Source: an uncultured Clostridia bacterium
Lineage (GTDB): Bacteria; Bacillota; Clostridia; Peptostreptococcales; Anaerovoracaceae
NCBI GenBank assembly: GCA_937900415.1
Contig: CALCEY010000007.1
Location: 1-64,000 of the forward strand
Length of the DNA: 64,000 bases
Direction: 5' to 3'
Below the pieces are notes generated by a model. The model worked only from the letters and a program-made list of their open reading frames with translations. It did not search any database and was not told the DNA's origin. A program made the position numbers and the translations under genes. Positions 1 to 8,322 of this stretch are shown in pieces; position 1 is the first letter of the stretch, and each line of letters opens with the position of its first letter.

Positions 1-137
1 AATGAACCCTTCTTTGCGGCAACGCCGAACATCTTGATTTTGGGTTCATTATAACGCTCAGCAGTATGGCAAACGGCGTTTCAATGAACCCTTCTTTGCG
101 GCAACGCCGAACATCTTGATTTTGGGTTCATTATAAC
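1..137. repeat. Structured intergenic repeat, cluster 1 (two copies)
   Basis: Two identical 55-bp copies (1-55 and 83-137) are separated by 27 bp, giving an 82-bp period. Read on the minus strand each core starts GTTATAATGAACCC, contains the small hairpin CGGC-GTT-GCCG, and ends GGGTTCATT, so the ends pair as AATGAACCC/GGGTTCATT. The 27-bp linker starts GAAACGC and ends at GCGTT, which can pair as AACGC/GCGTT. The same unit recurs near 36054-36233 and 42130-42380. The window starts exactly at a core end, so more copies may lie outside. Confidence 0.9.
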
Positions 138-216
138 ATACTGCCGTATGAATCGAAAGCAAAGATTAAACTTCAAATTCCGCAAAATATTCTATATGCC
201 CGCCTCTGAGACGTAT

Positions 217-249
217 ACAAAAACTCCCCAAGACCGAAATCCTGAGGAG
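217..249 (-). terminator. Terminator of rplM-rpsI
   Basis: On the minus strand a 10-bp stem (224-233 with 240-249, loop TTTCGG) is followed by a run of T (positions 217-223). It lies about 40 bp after the rpsI stop codon. Confidence 0.85.
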
Positions 250-289
250 CTGTAAAATCTTTTTGAAATTGTTTGTTCTGAAACGTTTA

Positions 290-685
290 TTAACGTTTTG
301 AGAACTGGCTTGCTCTTCTTGCCTTTTTGAGACCGTATTTCTTTCTTTCCTTCATTCTGGAGTCTCTTGTAAGGAAACCCGCAGCCTTGAGAGGCGCTCT
401 GTAGCTTTCTTTATCAGCTACGCAGAGAGCTCTTGAGATTCCGTGTCTCAGTGCGCCTGCCTGACCTGTAAAACCTCCGCCGTTTACAGTTGCGATAACA
501 TCATACTTGCCCTCGCAGCCTGCTACTTCAAAAGGTCTTCTTACTTCTCTCTTAACAATTTCTGTTCCAAAATAGTTTTCCAAATCTCTCTTATTGACAG
601 TTATCTTTCCAGTTCCAGGGATCAATCTAACTCTAGCAACTGAACTTTTTCTTCTGCCTGTTCCTTGATATTGAATCTTTGCCAT
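290..685 (-). CDS. rpsI: 30S ribosomal protein S9
   Basis: S9 (131 aa, the usual length) is a small-subunit head protein whose C-terminal tail reaches the P-site tRNA. The sequence shows the N-terminal [16 protein letters not shown] block, the central [15 protein letters not shown] block and the basic tail ending [12 protein letters not shown], all typical of S9. The ATG at 685 follows an AAAGGGG ribosome binding site. It is the second gene of rplM-rpsI, 16 bp after rplM, and the pair ends at the terminator at 217-249. Expression should follow the rplM promoter and leader. The call is certain. Confidence 0.98.
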   Translation of the reverse strand: MAKIQYQGTGRRKSSVARVRLIPGTGKITVNKRDLENYFGTEIVKREVRRPFEVAGCEGKYDVIATVNGGGFTGQAGALRHGISRALCVADKESYRAPLKAAGFLTRDSRMKERKKYGLKKARRASQFSKR

Positions 686-701
686 TGTCTATTCCCCTTT
701 C

Positions 702-1130
702 CTAGATTTCCCAAGTTTCCGGCTTCTGCGCTGCATGAGCATGCTCAGGGCCTGCATAAACCTTTAACTTCTTAAGCATCTGTCTGCCAAGCTTTCCATC
801 AGGAAGCATACCCTTTACAGCATGTCTGATGATTTCTTCAGGTTTCTTTGCCTGAAGCTTTTCAAAAGTAGTCTCTCTTAAACCGCCAGGATAGCCTGTA
901 TGTCTCTTGTAGATTTTTTCTTTTCTCTTCTTACCTGTAACTTCCACCTTTTCAGCATTGATAACAATTACGTAATCTCCGCAATCAACATGTGGTGTGT
1001 AAGTCGGTTTTTTCTTGCCTCTCAGTATAGAAGCAACTTCGGAAGCCATTCTTCCGAGAGTCTTGCCTTCAGCGTCTACAACGTACCATTTACGTTCAAC
1101 TTCCGCAGGCTTTGCGATGAATGATTTCAT
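702..1130 (-). CDS. rplM: 50S ribosomal protein L13
   Basis: L13 (142 aa, full length) is an early assembly protein of the large subunit. The sequence carries the family blocks [42 protein letters not shown] and [20 protein letters not shown]. The start at 1130 has AAAGGAAG upstream. It is co-transcribed with rpsI, the usual order in bacteria. A consensus promoter sits 216-244 bp upstream, leaving a leader of roughly 200 nt, which fits the known autoregulated L13 leaders of Firmicutes. Confidence 0.98.
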   Translation of the reverse strand: MKSFIAKPAEVERKWYVVDAEGKTLGRMASEVASILRGKKKPTYTPHVDCGDYVIVINAEKVEVTGKKRKEKIYKRHTGYPGGLRETTFEKLQAKKPEEIIRHAVKGMLPDGKLGRQMLKKLKVYAGPEHAHAAQKPETWEI

Positions 1131-1340
1131 TTTTCTTCCTTTCTACCTACTCGATTCAGCCTGTCTTGATGCGTCTTAGCATAGGCGCTGTCAAGCTGAA
1201 TGGTTTCGGCTTTGTCTACTTGGATTCTCCTTTAACGTCTTGCGGTCCGTTTAAGAATCGTTTTCGATATACTAAAACTTTTTAGTTTTGGGGCTGACGG
1301 ACGGATTCCCATCCTGCTCCCAAGAACACATAAACGTGCT
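1131..1340 (-). ncRNA. Candidate L13 leader RNA
   Basis: The about 200-nt untranslated leader of rplM can fold. Near the gene ATTCAGC (1182-1176 on the minus strand) pairs with GCTGAAT around 1159-1153. Near the 5' end GGATGGGAATCCGTCC forms a compact hairpin-rich segment at about 1299-1314. L13 leaders that sense free L13 are an established Firmicutes class. Placing this sequence in that class is inference from position and from the 5' segment; a covariance search would decide. Confidence 0.5.
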
Positions 1341-1345
1341 TTTAT

Positions 1346-1374
1346 ATTATATAGGTAGATCATTGTAAAATCAA
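1346..1374 (-). promoter_or_regulatory. Promoter of rplM-rpsI
   Basis: On the minus strand TTGATT (1374-1369), a 17-bp spacer and TATAAT (1351-1346) form a near-consensus housekeeping promoter. Confidence 0.8.
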
Positions 1375-1450
1375 GGACTTTTTATAATGTAGCTATAAAT
1401 ATTTTCACATGAATCATAAACACCTGCGCATCTATTCCTTTCTTACAAAA

Positions 1451-1479
1451 TCGGCCGGCCTGTTTTAAGGGCCGGCCGA
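1451..1479 (-). terminator. Terminator of the lysA-deacylase-nhaC operon
   Basis: A perfect 10-bp GC-rich stem (TCGGCCGGCC/GGCCGGCCGA, loop of 9) is followed on the minus strand by TTTTG. It lies about 310 bp after the nhaC stop. The 310 bp between (1480-1792) hold no convincing gene, only three degenerate direct repeats of 31-34 bp starting AAATCG (about 1566-1660). Confidence 0.75.
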
Positions 1480-1792
1480 CATCTGCAAATATTACGTCGG
1501 TAACTATCTGCAAGTTTTGAATCGTCATCAGGAAGCACTGCGCCTCCCGTATGAATTGCGTATTGACAAATCGGACGCCGTTTGAAGGAAGAGCAGCAAA
1601 TCGAACACCGTTCGAAAGAACGGGCGGTAAATCGGTCATCGCTTTAGACGAAAGTTGACAAAAGCAAACCATAGGAAAAAGTCAAATCTCAGCAAGAGGC
1701 AAACGCCGGCATCCCCGCCGACTGCATAAAACAAACGTCGGCAAAAATCAAGATTCGCAAGAATCAAACCTATCAAAAGTCGCCTGTAATGA

Positions 1793-3211
1793 TTACACTA
1801 CAAACCCTGCAATCAGATAGAAGATTACCGTACAAGCTGCGAAAAGTATACAGTAAGGAGCCTGGGTCTTCACGTGGTCTATGATGTTGCAACCCGTAGT
1901 CGCGCAGCTCATTATAGTCGTGTCAGATACAGGAGAAGCGTGATCTCCGAATATGCTTCCTCCCCAGACGGCCGAAGCCACAAGCGGAATACTCATGTCA
2001 AGATTCATAGCCATCGGTAAAGCAATTACCGACATGATTGCCATGGTCCCCATAGAAGTTCCTGTCGCAAACGAAAGCAGGCATGACATTATGAACACCA
2101 GCACAGGAAGAAGCGCAGGAATCAGGAATTGCTCGAAAATGCTTGAAAGGTATGTTCCCGTTCCAAGAGCGCTTACTATCGGTGACAGCGTAAAAGCGAA
2201 CATCAGAATCGCTGCAATGGAAAGCATGCTTGAGCAGCCCTTGAAGATATTATCTATAAACTGACCGAAAGTATATATCTTTTGAACGATAACCATTATT
2301 CCGAGAACCACAAGAGCGGTGAATACACCCCAGAGAAGAGCCTGCATACCGCTTCCGTTTAGGAGGTTACCGCCGCCTGTAACCAGCAGAGTAACTATAA
2401 CTCCCGCAATCATACTGAGAAGAGGTAAAATCAGCGTTATGGCCTTAGGTTTATCAGTATCTATAGAAATTTCTTCATCACCTTTACTGGCAGAAGGATT
2501 GGACTTTGGATCATCCAGATATCCAGTTGCGAGCGCTCTTTCCTCTGCTTTTTTCATCAGGCCTATATCTTTTCCTGTAAGAGAAAAGAGCAGGCATCCT
2601 AATACCGCCAATAAACAATAGAAGTTAAGCGGTATTGATTTGACCAGCGTCGACATGGCTTCGCCCTCTGCAACTCCGCCGGACGTCAGATAGCCTATCA
2701 TGGATGCCAGCCAACCGCTGAGCGGTATGAGCACGCATACAGGCGTTGAGGTGGAGTGAACCAGAAAAGCCGCCTTTTCATGAGGAACTTTCAGTGCGTC
2801 GTTTATTGGTCTTGAAACAGAACCTACTATCATGCAGCTCAGCGAACCGGAGGTGAAAATCAATACGCCGAGAAGCCATGTAAATACGTTCGCTCCCTTT
2901 TTACTTTTAATCAAAGCTCTTTTTCTTACCATCACCTCTACGAAACCGGAAATTCCGCCCGCCTTTTCAATTATGTATATTATCGCTCCTATAAGCAAGA
3001 TAGAGGCGAGCGTAATCGTATTGCTGGAGCTCGCGAATACGTTTATTACGCCGTTGAGGGAATCATCGAAGGCCGCTAAGACATTGCCTCCGTCCAAAAT
3101 GAGATTTCCGAGAAGCACGCCTATCATAAGTGCTAAAAATACATTTTTCGTTATAATGGCAAGCGCAATTGTACACAGCGGCGGGATGACAGATAAAATT
3201 CCAAAATCCAT
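1793..3211 (-). CDS. Na+/H+ antiporter, NhaC family
   Basis: A 472-aa polytopic membrane protein with about eleven hydrophobic segments. The family signature is seen in the block VWGGSIFGDHASPVSDTTIM in the C-terminal third, and in the Gly/Ser-rich FATGTSMGTMAIMS block before it. NhaC relatives exchange sodium or organic anions/amino acids for protons; MleN (malate/lactate) is a characterised example. It is the last gene of an operon with a PLP decarboxylase and an amidohydrolase, 34 bp after the latter. The context suggests export of a decarboxylation product, or substrate/product exchange, rather than plain sodium extrusion; that is inference. The start at 3211 has AAAAGGAGAAG upstream. Confidence 0.88.
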   Translation of the reverse strand: MDFGILSVIPPLCTIALAIITKNVFLALMIGVLLGNLILDGGNVLAAFDDSLNGVINVFASSSNTITLASILLIGAIIYIIEKAGGISGFVEVMVRKRALIKSKKGANVFTWLLGVLIFTSGSLSCMIVGSVSRPINDALKVPHEKAAFLVHSTSTPVCVLIPLSGWLASMIGYLTSGGVAEGEAMSTLVKSIPLNFYCLLAVLGCLLFSLTGKDIGLMKKAEERALATGYLDDPKSNPSASKGDEEISIDTDKPKAITLILPLLSMIAGVIVTLLVTGGGNLLNGSGMQALLWGVFTALVVLGIMVIVQKIYTFGQFIDNIFKGCSSMLSIAAILMFAFTLSPIVSALGTGTYLSSIFEQFLIPALLPVLVFIMSCLLSFATGTSMGTMAIMSVIALPMAMNLDMSIPLVASAVWGGSIFGDHASPVSDTTIMSCATTGCNIIDHVKTQAPYCILFAACTVIFYLIAGFVV

Positions 3212-3245
3212 TTTTCTTCTCCTTTTACATCTTATTTAAATTTTA

Positions 3246-4601
3246 CTAAAATTTTCTCACGGCTTTTCCCAACCTGTCGTTAATTATCCTGTTATTACAG
3301 AGAGCCGGTTTGCCGCCTATGAAAACATAGTCTATCCCTACAGGATATTCAACAGGCTTGTCAAAGGTTGCTGTATCAGATATTTTTTCCAAATCGAATA
3401 TCACAATATCTGCATCGGCGCCCTTGTTTAGACGTCCCTTGCTTTCAAGGCCGAGTTTTTTTGCCGGCATGGCGGTCATCTTGTTCACAGCGTCGTAGAG
3501 AGGCAGCCTGCCAGTTTTAACATAGTTTTTTATGAATCGAGGGAAGGTTCCCGCCCCTCTGGGGTGTCCCTGTCCATCATTGAGAAGCCCGTCGCTTGCA
3601 AGCATTACGTTCGGATGAAGCAGCGCCATATCTACATCCTCAGGCTTCATAACATGACATACGGTTATGGTCTGTGGGTAAAATTCTCTGAGCTCTCTGA
3701 AAATTTCTTCGTTGCACCTCATTCCCTTGTACTTTCCTTCACATACCTCGATTACGGAATAATCCGCCTTATATCTTTCCAGAAAGCCTTCATCATATGT
3801 AGTTTCGCCTATTCTTGTGCTGAATGCATAATACGGATAGCAGTCGGCGGTAACGTCTAAATTATTGGCCTTAGCAGAGTCTATGAGCCTGAGCATTTCC
3901 TCCATCTGTCCGAAACCTCCCATGCTGCCGACGTGGGAAACCTGCACCGGCACGTTTAGCTTTTCTCCCACATTTATCAGCTCCTCAACGGCTCCGAAAA
4001 TAAATTCCGCATCGTCTCTGACATGAGCCGTCACCATTTTTCCTGACTTTCTGCAAAGTTTGCCGCACTCGAGCAATTCCCTTTCGTTTATACCGGGAAC
4101 ATATCTTATTCCGAAAGAAACGCCTATGCAGCCTTTCTCCAGCGCGCTTTCAATCATTTTCGTCATAGATGAAAGTTCTTTGTCTGCAATCTCAGTATAT
4201 TTGTCGGTATGCCCCGCCTTGTTTCTGAAATAAGTATGCCCCGCCAACATTCCCATGTTAATAGGGCCGCCATCTGAATCGAGACAATCGAGATAATCGG
4301 CAGGGTCCATATAATTATCTCCGCAGTTGCCTCCTATCGCTGTGGTTACGCCCATTCTCAGCATGGAAAGGTTTATTGAGTCTTTAATCTTTTTTTCCTT
4401 TTCGTCATAGCCTTCTTCGTGCATGTGTATGTCTATAAAGCCGGGCGTCACATACTTTCCCTCAGCGTCTATGACTTCGTCGCACTCAGGCTCCTCCGCA
4501 GTGATTTCCGCAATCTTTCCGTCTTCAACAATCAGGTTCAGCTTGGAGTTTATTCCGTTTGCCGGATCCACCACAAACCCGTTTTTAATCAGTGTTTTCA
4601 T
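3246..4601 (-). CDS. N-acyl-D-amino-acid deacylase type amidohydrolase
   Basis: A 451-aa metal-dependent amidohydrolase of the D-aminoacylase group, which removes acyl groups from N-acyl-D-amino acids or related compounds. Visible metal-site motifs are IHMH (residues 58-61), HVRDD (near 193), SHVGS (near 222), a late HV pair near 316 and the catalytic ASDG near 335-338. The ATG at 4601 was chosen because GGAGGG lies 6 bp upstream; the open frame reaches 4634 without a better site. It lies 50 bp after a lysA-family decarboxylase and 34 bp before nhaC, under the sigma-54 promoter at 5991-6006. The substrate is not shown by the sequence; dihydroorotase-like or dipeptidase activity is less likely. 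Confidence 0.85.
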   Translation of the reverse strand: MKTLIKNGFVVDPANGINSKLNLIVEDGKIAEITAEEPECDEVIDAEGKYVTPGFIDIHMHEEGYDEKEKKIKDSINLSMLRMGVTTAIGGNCGDNYMDPADYLDCLDSDGGPINMGMLAGHTYFRNKAGHTDKYTEIADKELSSMTKMIESALEKGCIGVSFGIRYVPGINERELLECGKLCRKSGKMVTAHVRDDAEFIFGAVEELINVGEKLNVPVQVSHVGSMGGFGQMEEMLRLIDSAKANNLDVTADCYPYYAFSTRIGETTYDEGFLERYKADYSVIEVCEGKYKGMRCNEEIFRELREFYPQTITVCHVMKPEDVDMALLHPNVMLASDGLLNDGQGHPRGAGTFPRFIKNYVKTGRLPLYDAVNKMTAMPAKKLGLESKGRLNKGADADIVIFDLEKISDTATFDKPVEYPVGIDYVFIGGKPALCNNRIINDRLGKAVRKF

Positions 4602-4651
4602 TTCAAGCCCTCCGTTCTTGATGTTTAAAAGCAAAAAACCTTATTCGGCCC

Positions 4652-5950
4652 TTATTTGAGAGAGTCAGGAATCACATCGTTTGAAATCATATTTTCATAA
4701 GTCTGACGCTTTACTATGACTTCGCTCCTTCCATCCTTCACCATTACCACGGCAGGAATCGGATTCCTGTTGTAATTAAAGGCCATAGAATATCCGTATG
4801 CACCTGTGCTGAAAGTTGCTAACAAATCTCCCGTTTTTGTTTCTGCGGGTATCATATAATCCTTAAACAGAATGTCTCCGGACTCGCAGCATTTGCCGCA
4901 TACAGTCACCTTTTCATCATTAGGAAAATCCGCTTTATTTGCCACTGTTCCGCTGTAAGAGGCCCGGTAAAGAGCCGGCCTTATATTATCAAACATTCCG
5001 CCGTCCACCGAAACGTACTTCCTTACTCCTTTTATATCCTTTATCCTGCCTACCGTATAAAGAGTTATTCCGGCCTCGGCTACAAGGCTTCTTCCCGGTT
5101 CAACGACCAGCGAAGGAAGCTTCATGTCCTCCTTTTCACAAAACGCCCTTATCTTATTCATCATAGGCTCTATGAAATACGAAAACGGTTTGCGCTCTTC
5201 ATCTGTATAGGTTGCTCCGAAACCGCCTCCGAGGTTCAACTCCTTAATATCAAAATTCAATCTCTCCCTTATTTCTTTCACAAGACCGAGAGTTATATCT
5301 AAAGCCTTTTCAAACGGTTTTCTATCAAACAGCTGTGAGCCGAGGTGAAAATGAAGTCCGTAAAAATCCACATAAGGCGAATTGACGGCTTTTGCAATTT
5401 CGGGATAGAAGACCTCCTCGTCCAGCGGGATTCCGAACTTCGAGTCCTTTTTGCCTGTAACCATGTAATCGTGAGAATCAGCCTTAACTCCCGGTGTAAT
5501 CCGAAAAAGCACCTTTGCTGTTTTCCCCTTTTCCTTACAAATTTCTTCAATCATCTCCAGCTCCCCGAGCCCGTCGATTATAATCCTGCCTATGCCGTAG
5601 TCTATGGCTGCTTCCAGTTCTGGCAGAAGCTTGTTGTTGCCGTTGAATTCTATCCTCTCCGGCGGAAATCCGGCCGCAATCGCAGTATAAAGTTCTCCTC
5701 CCGAAACTACGTCGATACAGATTCCCTCCCTCTCGCAAAGTTTTATCATGGCTTTAGTGCAAAAAGCCTTGCATGCGTAAGCAATTCGAGCTCCGTCATA
5801 CTTTTCGCAAAAGGTCTCCTTAAGCTCTGAAATCCTGTTTAAAATATCTGTCTCAGACATTACGTAAAGAGGTGTTCCGTACTTTTTTGCAAGCTCGGCG
5901 GTATCACAGCCGTCAAAGTACAGTTTCCCGTTCTTTATTTCTTTAATCAT
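4652..5950 (-). CDS. lysA: Diaminopimelate decarboxylase family PLP enzyme
   Basis: A 432-aa fold-III PLP decarboxylase. The Schiff-base lysine is K61 in YACKAF, followed by HFHLGSQL (200-207), the phosphate-binding LNLGGGFG (about 239-246), EPGRSLV (284-290) and the active-site CGKCCESGD near 351-359 from the partner subunit. These fit meso-diaminopimelate decarboxylase (lysine formation). It is not near other lysine genes, but heads an operon with a D-aminoacylase-type enzyme and an NhaC antiporter and is driven by a sigma-54 promoter, so a catabolic role on a D-configured amino acid is possible. The start has AGGAAAGG upstream and lies about 30 bp from the predicted transcription start. 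Confidence 0.85.
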   Translation of the reverse strand: MIKEIKNGKLYFDGCDTAELAKKYGTPLYVMSETDILNRISELKETFCEKYDGARIAYACKAFCTKAMIKLCEREGICIDVVSGGELYTAIAAGFPPERIEFNGNNKLLPELEAAIDYGIGRIIIDGLGELEMIEEICKEKGKTAKVLFRITPGVKADSHDYMVTGKKDSKFGIPLDEEVFYPEIAKAVNSPYVDFYGLHFHLGSQLFDRKPFEKALDITLGLVKEIRERLNFDIKELNLGGGFGATYTDEERKPFSYFIEPMMNKIRAFCEKEDMKLPSLVVEPGRSLVAEAGITLYTVGRIKDIKGVRKYVSVDGGMFDNIRPALYRASYSGTVANKADFPNDEKVTVCGKCCESGDILFKDYMIPAETKTGDLLATFSTGAYGYSMAFNYNRNPIPAVVMVKDGRSEVIVKRQTYENMISNDVIPDSLK

Positions 5951-5990
5951 TTATGCGCATCCTTTCCTCTTCAGCTTTATTTCTAATAAG

Positions 5991-6006
5991 AGCAAATAAT
6001 ATGCCA
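5991..6006 (-). promoter_or_regulatory. Sigma-54 (-24/-12) promoter of lysA operon
   Basis: The minus strand reads TGGCATATTATTTGCT, matching TGGCAC-N5-TTGCW at every conserved position but one; GG and GC are exactly 12 bp apart. Transcription should start near 5980, 30 bp before the lysA ATG. The adjacent upstream gene encodes a sigma-54 activator. Confidence 0.85.
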
Positions 6007-6023
6007 AATTTATACAAAAAACA

Positions 6024-6065
6024 GCCGGAGAATAGACGTTGAAATTTCAACGTTTATCATCCGGC
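6024..6065. promoter_or_regulatory. 42-bp nested palindrome: terminator and/or activator site
   Basis: A perfect 18-bp palindrome (6036-6053, ACGTTGAAATTTCAACGT) is nested inside GCCGGA/TCCGGC arms (6024-6029 and 6060-6065) sharing one centre. On the minus strand it is followed by TGTTTTTTG, so it can terminate the upstream regulator gene. Its centre also lies about 64 bp upstream of the sigma-54 start site, so the palindromic core could be the activator binding site. Both roles are inference and may coexist. Confidence 0.65.
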
Positions 6066-6156
6066 CGCTTTCCCGGCGATATAAAATCGGTACAAAATTT
6101 AAGATTTGCAGTCTATTTTTTCAGACTCTATTCTTATATCTTTTCAGACTTTATCC

Positions 6157-8013
6157 TTATATTTTTAACTCTTTCATCTTCTGATAAAACGACGCTCTTG
6201 ATATTCCCAGCTCCTCTATGGTCCTTCCTCTGTCATAATTATTCTTTTGGAGCGCGTCCTTTATTATACGCCGCTCTTCAGCGAGAAGCCTTTCCTTCAG
6301 CGTACCTCTTTCCTTTTCCCGAAGCCTCGGAAGCATCAGGTGTTCCGAATATATAAGTCTGCCGTCGCATATGCTGGCCGCCCTCTCGATGATATTTTCC
6401 AGCTCTCTCACATTGCCCGGCCAAGAATATGTCATTATCTCGTTTACAGCCTCCCACGAAAGTTGTTTTTGCTCGAGTCCGTATCTGCTGTGGCATTTTT
6501 TCAAAATCTCATTGGCGAGAAAGTACAAGTCCTTTTTTCTCTCTCTAAGCGGCGGTATATGAATCGGGAAAACGCTTATCCTGTAATACAAATCCTCTCT
6601 GAAAACACCTTTTTTAATTTCCTTTTCGAGATCTCTGTTTGTCGCAGATATTATCCTTACGTCTACGTCTATCGGTTTGGTTTCTCCCACTCTGTAAATA
6701 CGCTTATTCTGTATCACATGGAGCAGCTTTATCTGTATCTCAGGCGGTATATCTCCTATTTCGTCTAAAAAGATCGTGCCGCCGTCAGCCTCCTCAAAAT
6801 ATCCGGCCTTACCCCCGGCCGAGGCTCCCGTAAACGCCCCCGGCGCATATCCGAAAAGCTCGCTTTCAAATAACGTCGGAGAAATTGCATTGCAGCACAC
6901 CTCTACAAAAGGCTTATCCGGCATCTGTGCATCGTGAATCATCCTTGCAAGCATGGACTTGCCGGTTCCGCTTTCACCGGTTATGATAACGTTGAATTTA
7001 TTCTTCGACGCTTTATAGGCCATTCCCTTGACCACCATCATCTCCTTGCCGTTGCCAATCAATCTGCTGAACTCGTTCTCTCCGAAAGAATCGTCATACT
7101 CAAGTTTCTTCCGCCTCAGCTTTTCAAGCTCTGCCGCCATCACATCCCTTGAAGCGAGCTGGCTTTCCACGATGTCCTTATCCTGTACGAAAACATAGAC
7201 TCCATCGCCGTCGCCCTTGTCTCTTACTCTTACAAAATGGCAGTAAAGAGGCCTTTTATATATCTCGTAAACGCCCTTCTCCCCGTGACTGTCCCCCTCT
7301 TCCATGGTTGTTTTCACAGCGTCAAGAAACCTTTTGCCGTCGAACAGCGAAAAGGCGTCCTCTCCGCAGACTGAGGCCTCTTCCTTTTCGGCGCTTCCCG
7401 CCTTTTTCTCCAGGAAAGGGCAGCCTTGCAGGAGCCGCCCCGCTTCTTCTTTTCTGAAGCTGTACCCCTTTTCTTGAAAGAATTTAACCCTTCCGCTGTT
7501 TTTATCTATGATTACCATATGTCCTACCGCTTCGAGATAGTTCATGGCATATACGTTTTCATTGACAGCTATTGAGATTCTGTTCCGACCGAAATCTATC
7601 TCAGCAGAAATATTAAAGCCCAGATACTTTTCTTCCATCTTCATTATCTGATTCGGCATATAGCCGGAAGTAAATTTATATACCGGCTGAATCTTTTGAT
7701 TTTTATATACGCCTACAGCTAAAAATGCGTCTCCCGGTTTAATATCCTTATCGCTGACGTTTATGGTTTTGAGAATTTCTGTATTTAATTCATCGTCGTT
7801 TCCCAGGTCATTATCGGCTATTACGACTATATCGCCCTCCTCAAGGCTGCCCGCCTCATGGCTTTGTCCCTGGCTGAGAGTTATGCCGAGAATCTCTCTG
7901 GCAAGCTCGCTGCAAGCTCCTATTGTATAATCTTCTTTAATGTATATAAGTCCCCGGCTCATACCCGTTGCTACGGCTTCAAGCACCCCGGTGATTTTTT
8001 TCGTGTTATCCAT
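6157..8013 (-). CDS. Sigma-54-dependent transcriptional activator (enhancer-binding protein)
   Basis: A 618-aa regulator that would hydrolyse ATP to open sigma-54 promoters. The N-terminal half (about 1-300) is a sensor region with a PAS-like segment near 135-190; a short coiled linker follows. The AAA+ domain has Walker A GESGTGKS (346-353), the sigma-54 contact loop GAFTGA (392-397) and Walker B GGTIFLDEIGD (411-421). A Fis-type helix-turn-helix ends the protein (TIEELGISRASFYQKMKELK). No receiver domain is present, so the signal is probably a small molecule. The ATG at 8013 has AGGAAG upstream; the longer frame begins with TTG. It lies directly upstream of the sigma-54 promoter it most likely controls. 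Confidence 0.93.
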   Translation of the reverse strand: MDNTKKITGVLEAVATGMSRGLIYIKEDYTIGACSELAREILGITLSQGQSHEAGSLEEGDIVVIADNDLGNDDELNTEILKTINVSDKDIKPGDAFLAVGVYKNQKIQPVYKFTSGYMPNQIMKMEEKYLGFNISAEIDFGRNRISIAVNENVYAMNYLEAVGHMVIIDKNSGRVKFFQEKGYSFRKEEAGRLLQGCPFLEKKAGSAEKEEASVCGEDAFSLFDGKRFLDAVKTTMEEGDSHGEKGVYEIYKRPLYCHFVRVRDKGDGDGVYVFVQDKDIVESQLASRDVMAAELEKLRRKKLEYDDSFGENEFSRLIGNGKEMMVVKGMAYKASKNKFNVIITGESGTGKSMLARMIHDAQMPDKPFVEVCCNAISPTLFESELFGYAPGAFTGASAGGKAGYFEEADGGTIFLDEIGDIPPEIQIKLLHVIQNKRIYRVGETKPIDVDVRIISATNRDLEKEIKKGVFREDLYYRISVFPIHIPPLRERKKDLYFLANEILKKCHSRYGLEQKQLSWEAVNEIMTYSWPGNVRELENIIERAASICDGRLIYSEHLMLPRLREKERGTLKERLLAEERRIIKDALQKNNYDRGRTIEELGISRASFYQKMKELKI

Positions 8014-8201
8014 GCGTCCGCTTCCTTTCAATTTCAATCTTATATCACCGTAATAAAGGTGTCAACTTTTATGATTTATTAGTTCTCCGCTGCGGCTGCA
8101 TCTGCTTTTCACAGAAAACATCGCAAAGAGTTCTGCGGAAACCCCCATAAAAACTTTTCACATGACCTTCCAGAGTTCCTCATCTCAAAAATCCTCATAC
8201 T

Positions 8202-8236
8202 AAAAAACCGCCGCACAGGTTTTCCCATACGGCGGT
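8202..8236 (-). terminator. Terminator after ZIP transporter gene
   Basis: The stem ACCGCCG/CGGCGGT (8230-8236 with 8207-8213) is followed on the minus strand by TTTTTTA. It closes the 9105-8323 gene. The rest of 8038-8322 shows nothing else recognisable. Confidence 0.8.
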
Positions 8237-8322
8237 GTTCTCTTATCTATAATTTTTTTATCCATATACCCGCGCCTTACAGCCAAAACTATAAGCCATA
8301 TTTTAACCGATGCACCTGCGCG

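Noticed and set aside
1..137. CRISPR array
   Set aside because: Units are 55 bp with 27/28-bp linkers that are themselves similar, and no cas genes are present; the units are hairpins with long paired ends.
1382..1672. 96-codon open frame on the minus strand
   Set aside because: It runs through the GC-rich terminator at 1451-1479, and its apparent internal repetition comes from short DNA direct repeats; composition is not protein-like.
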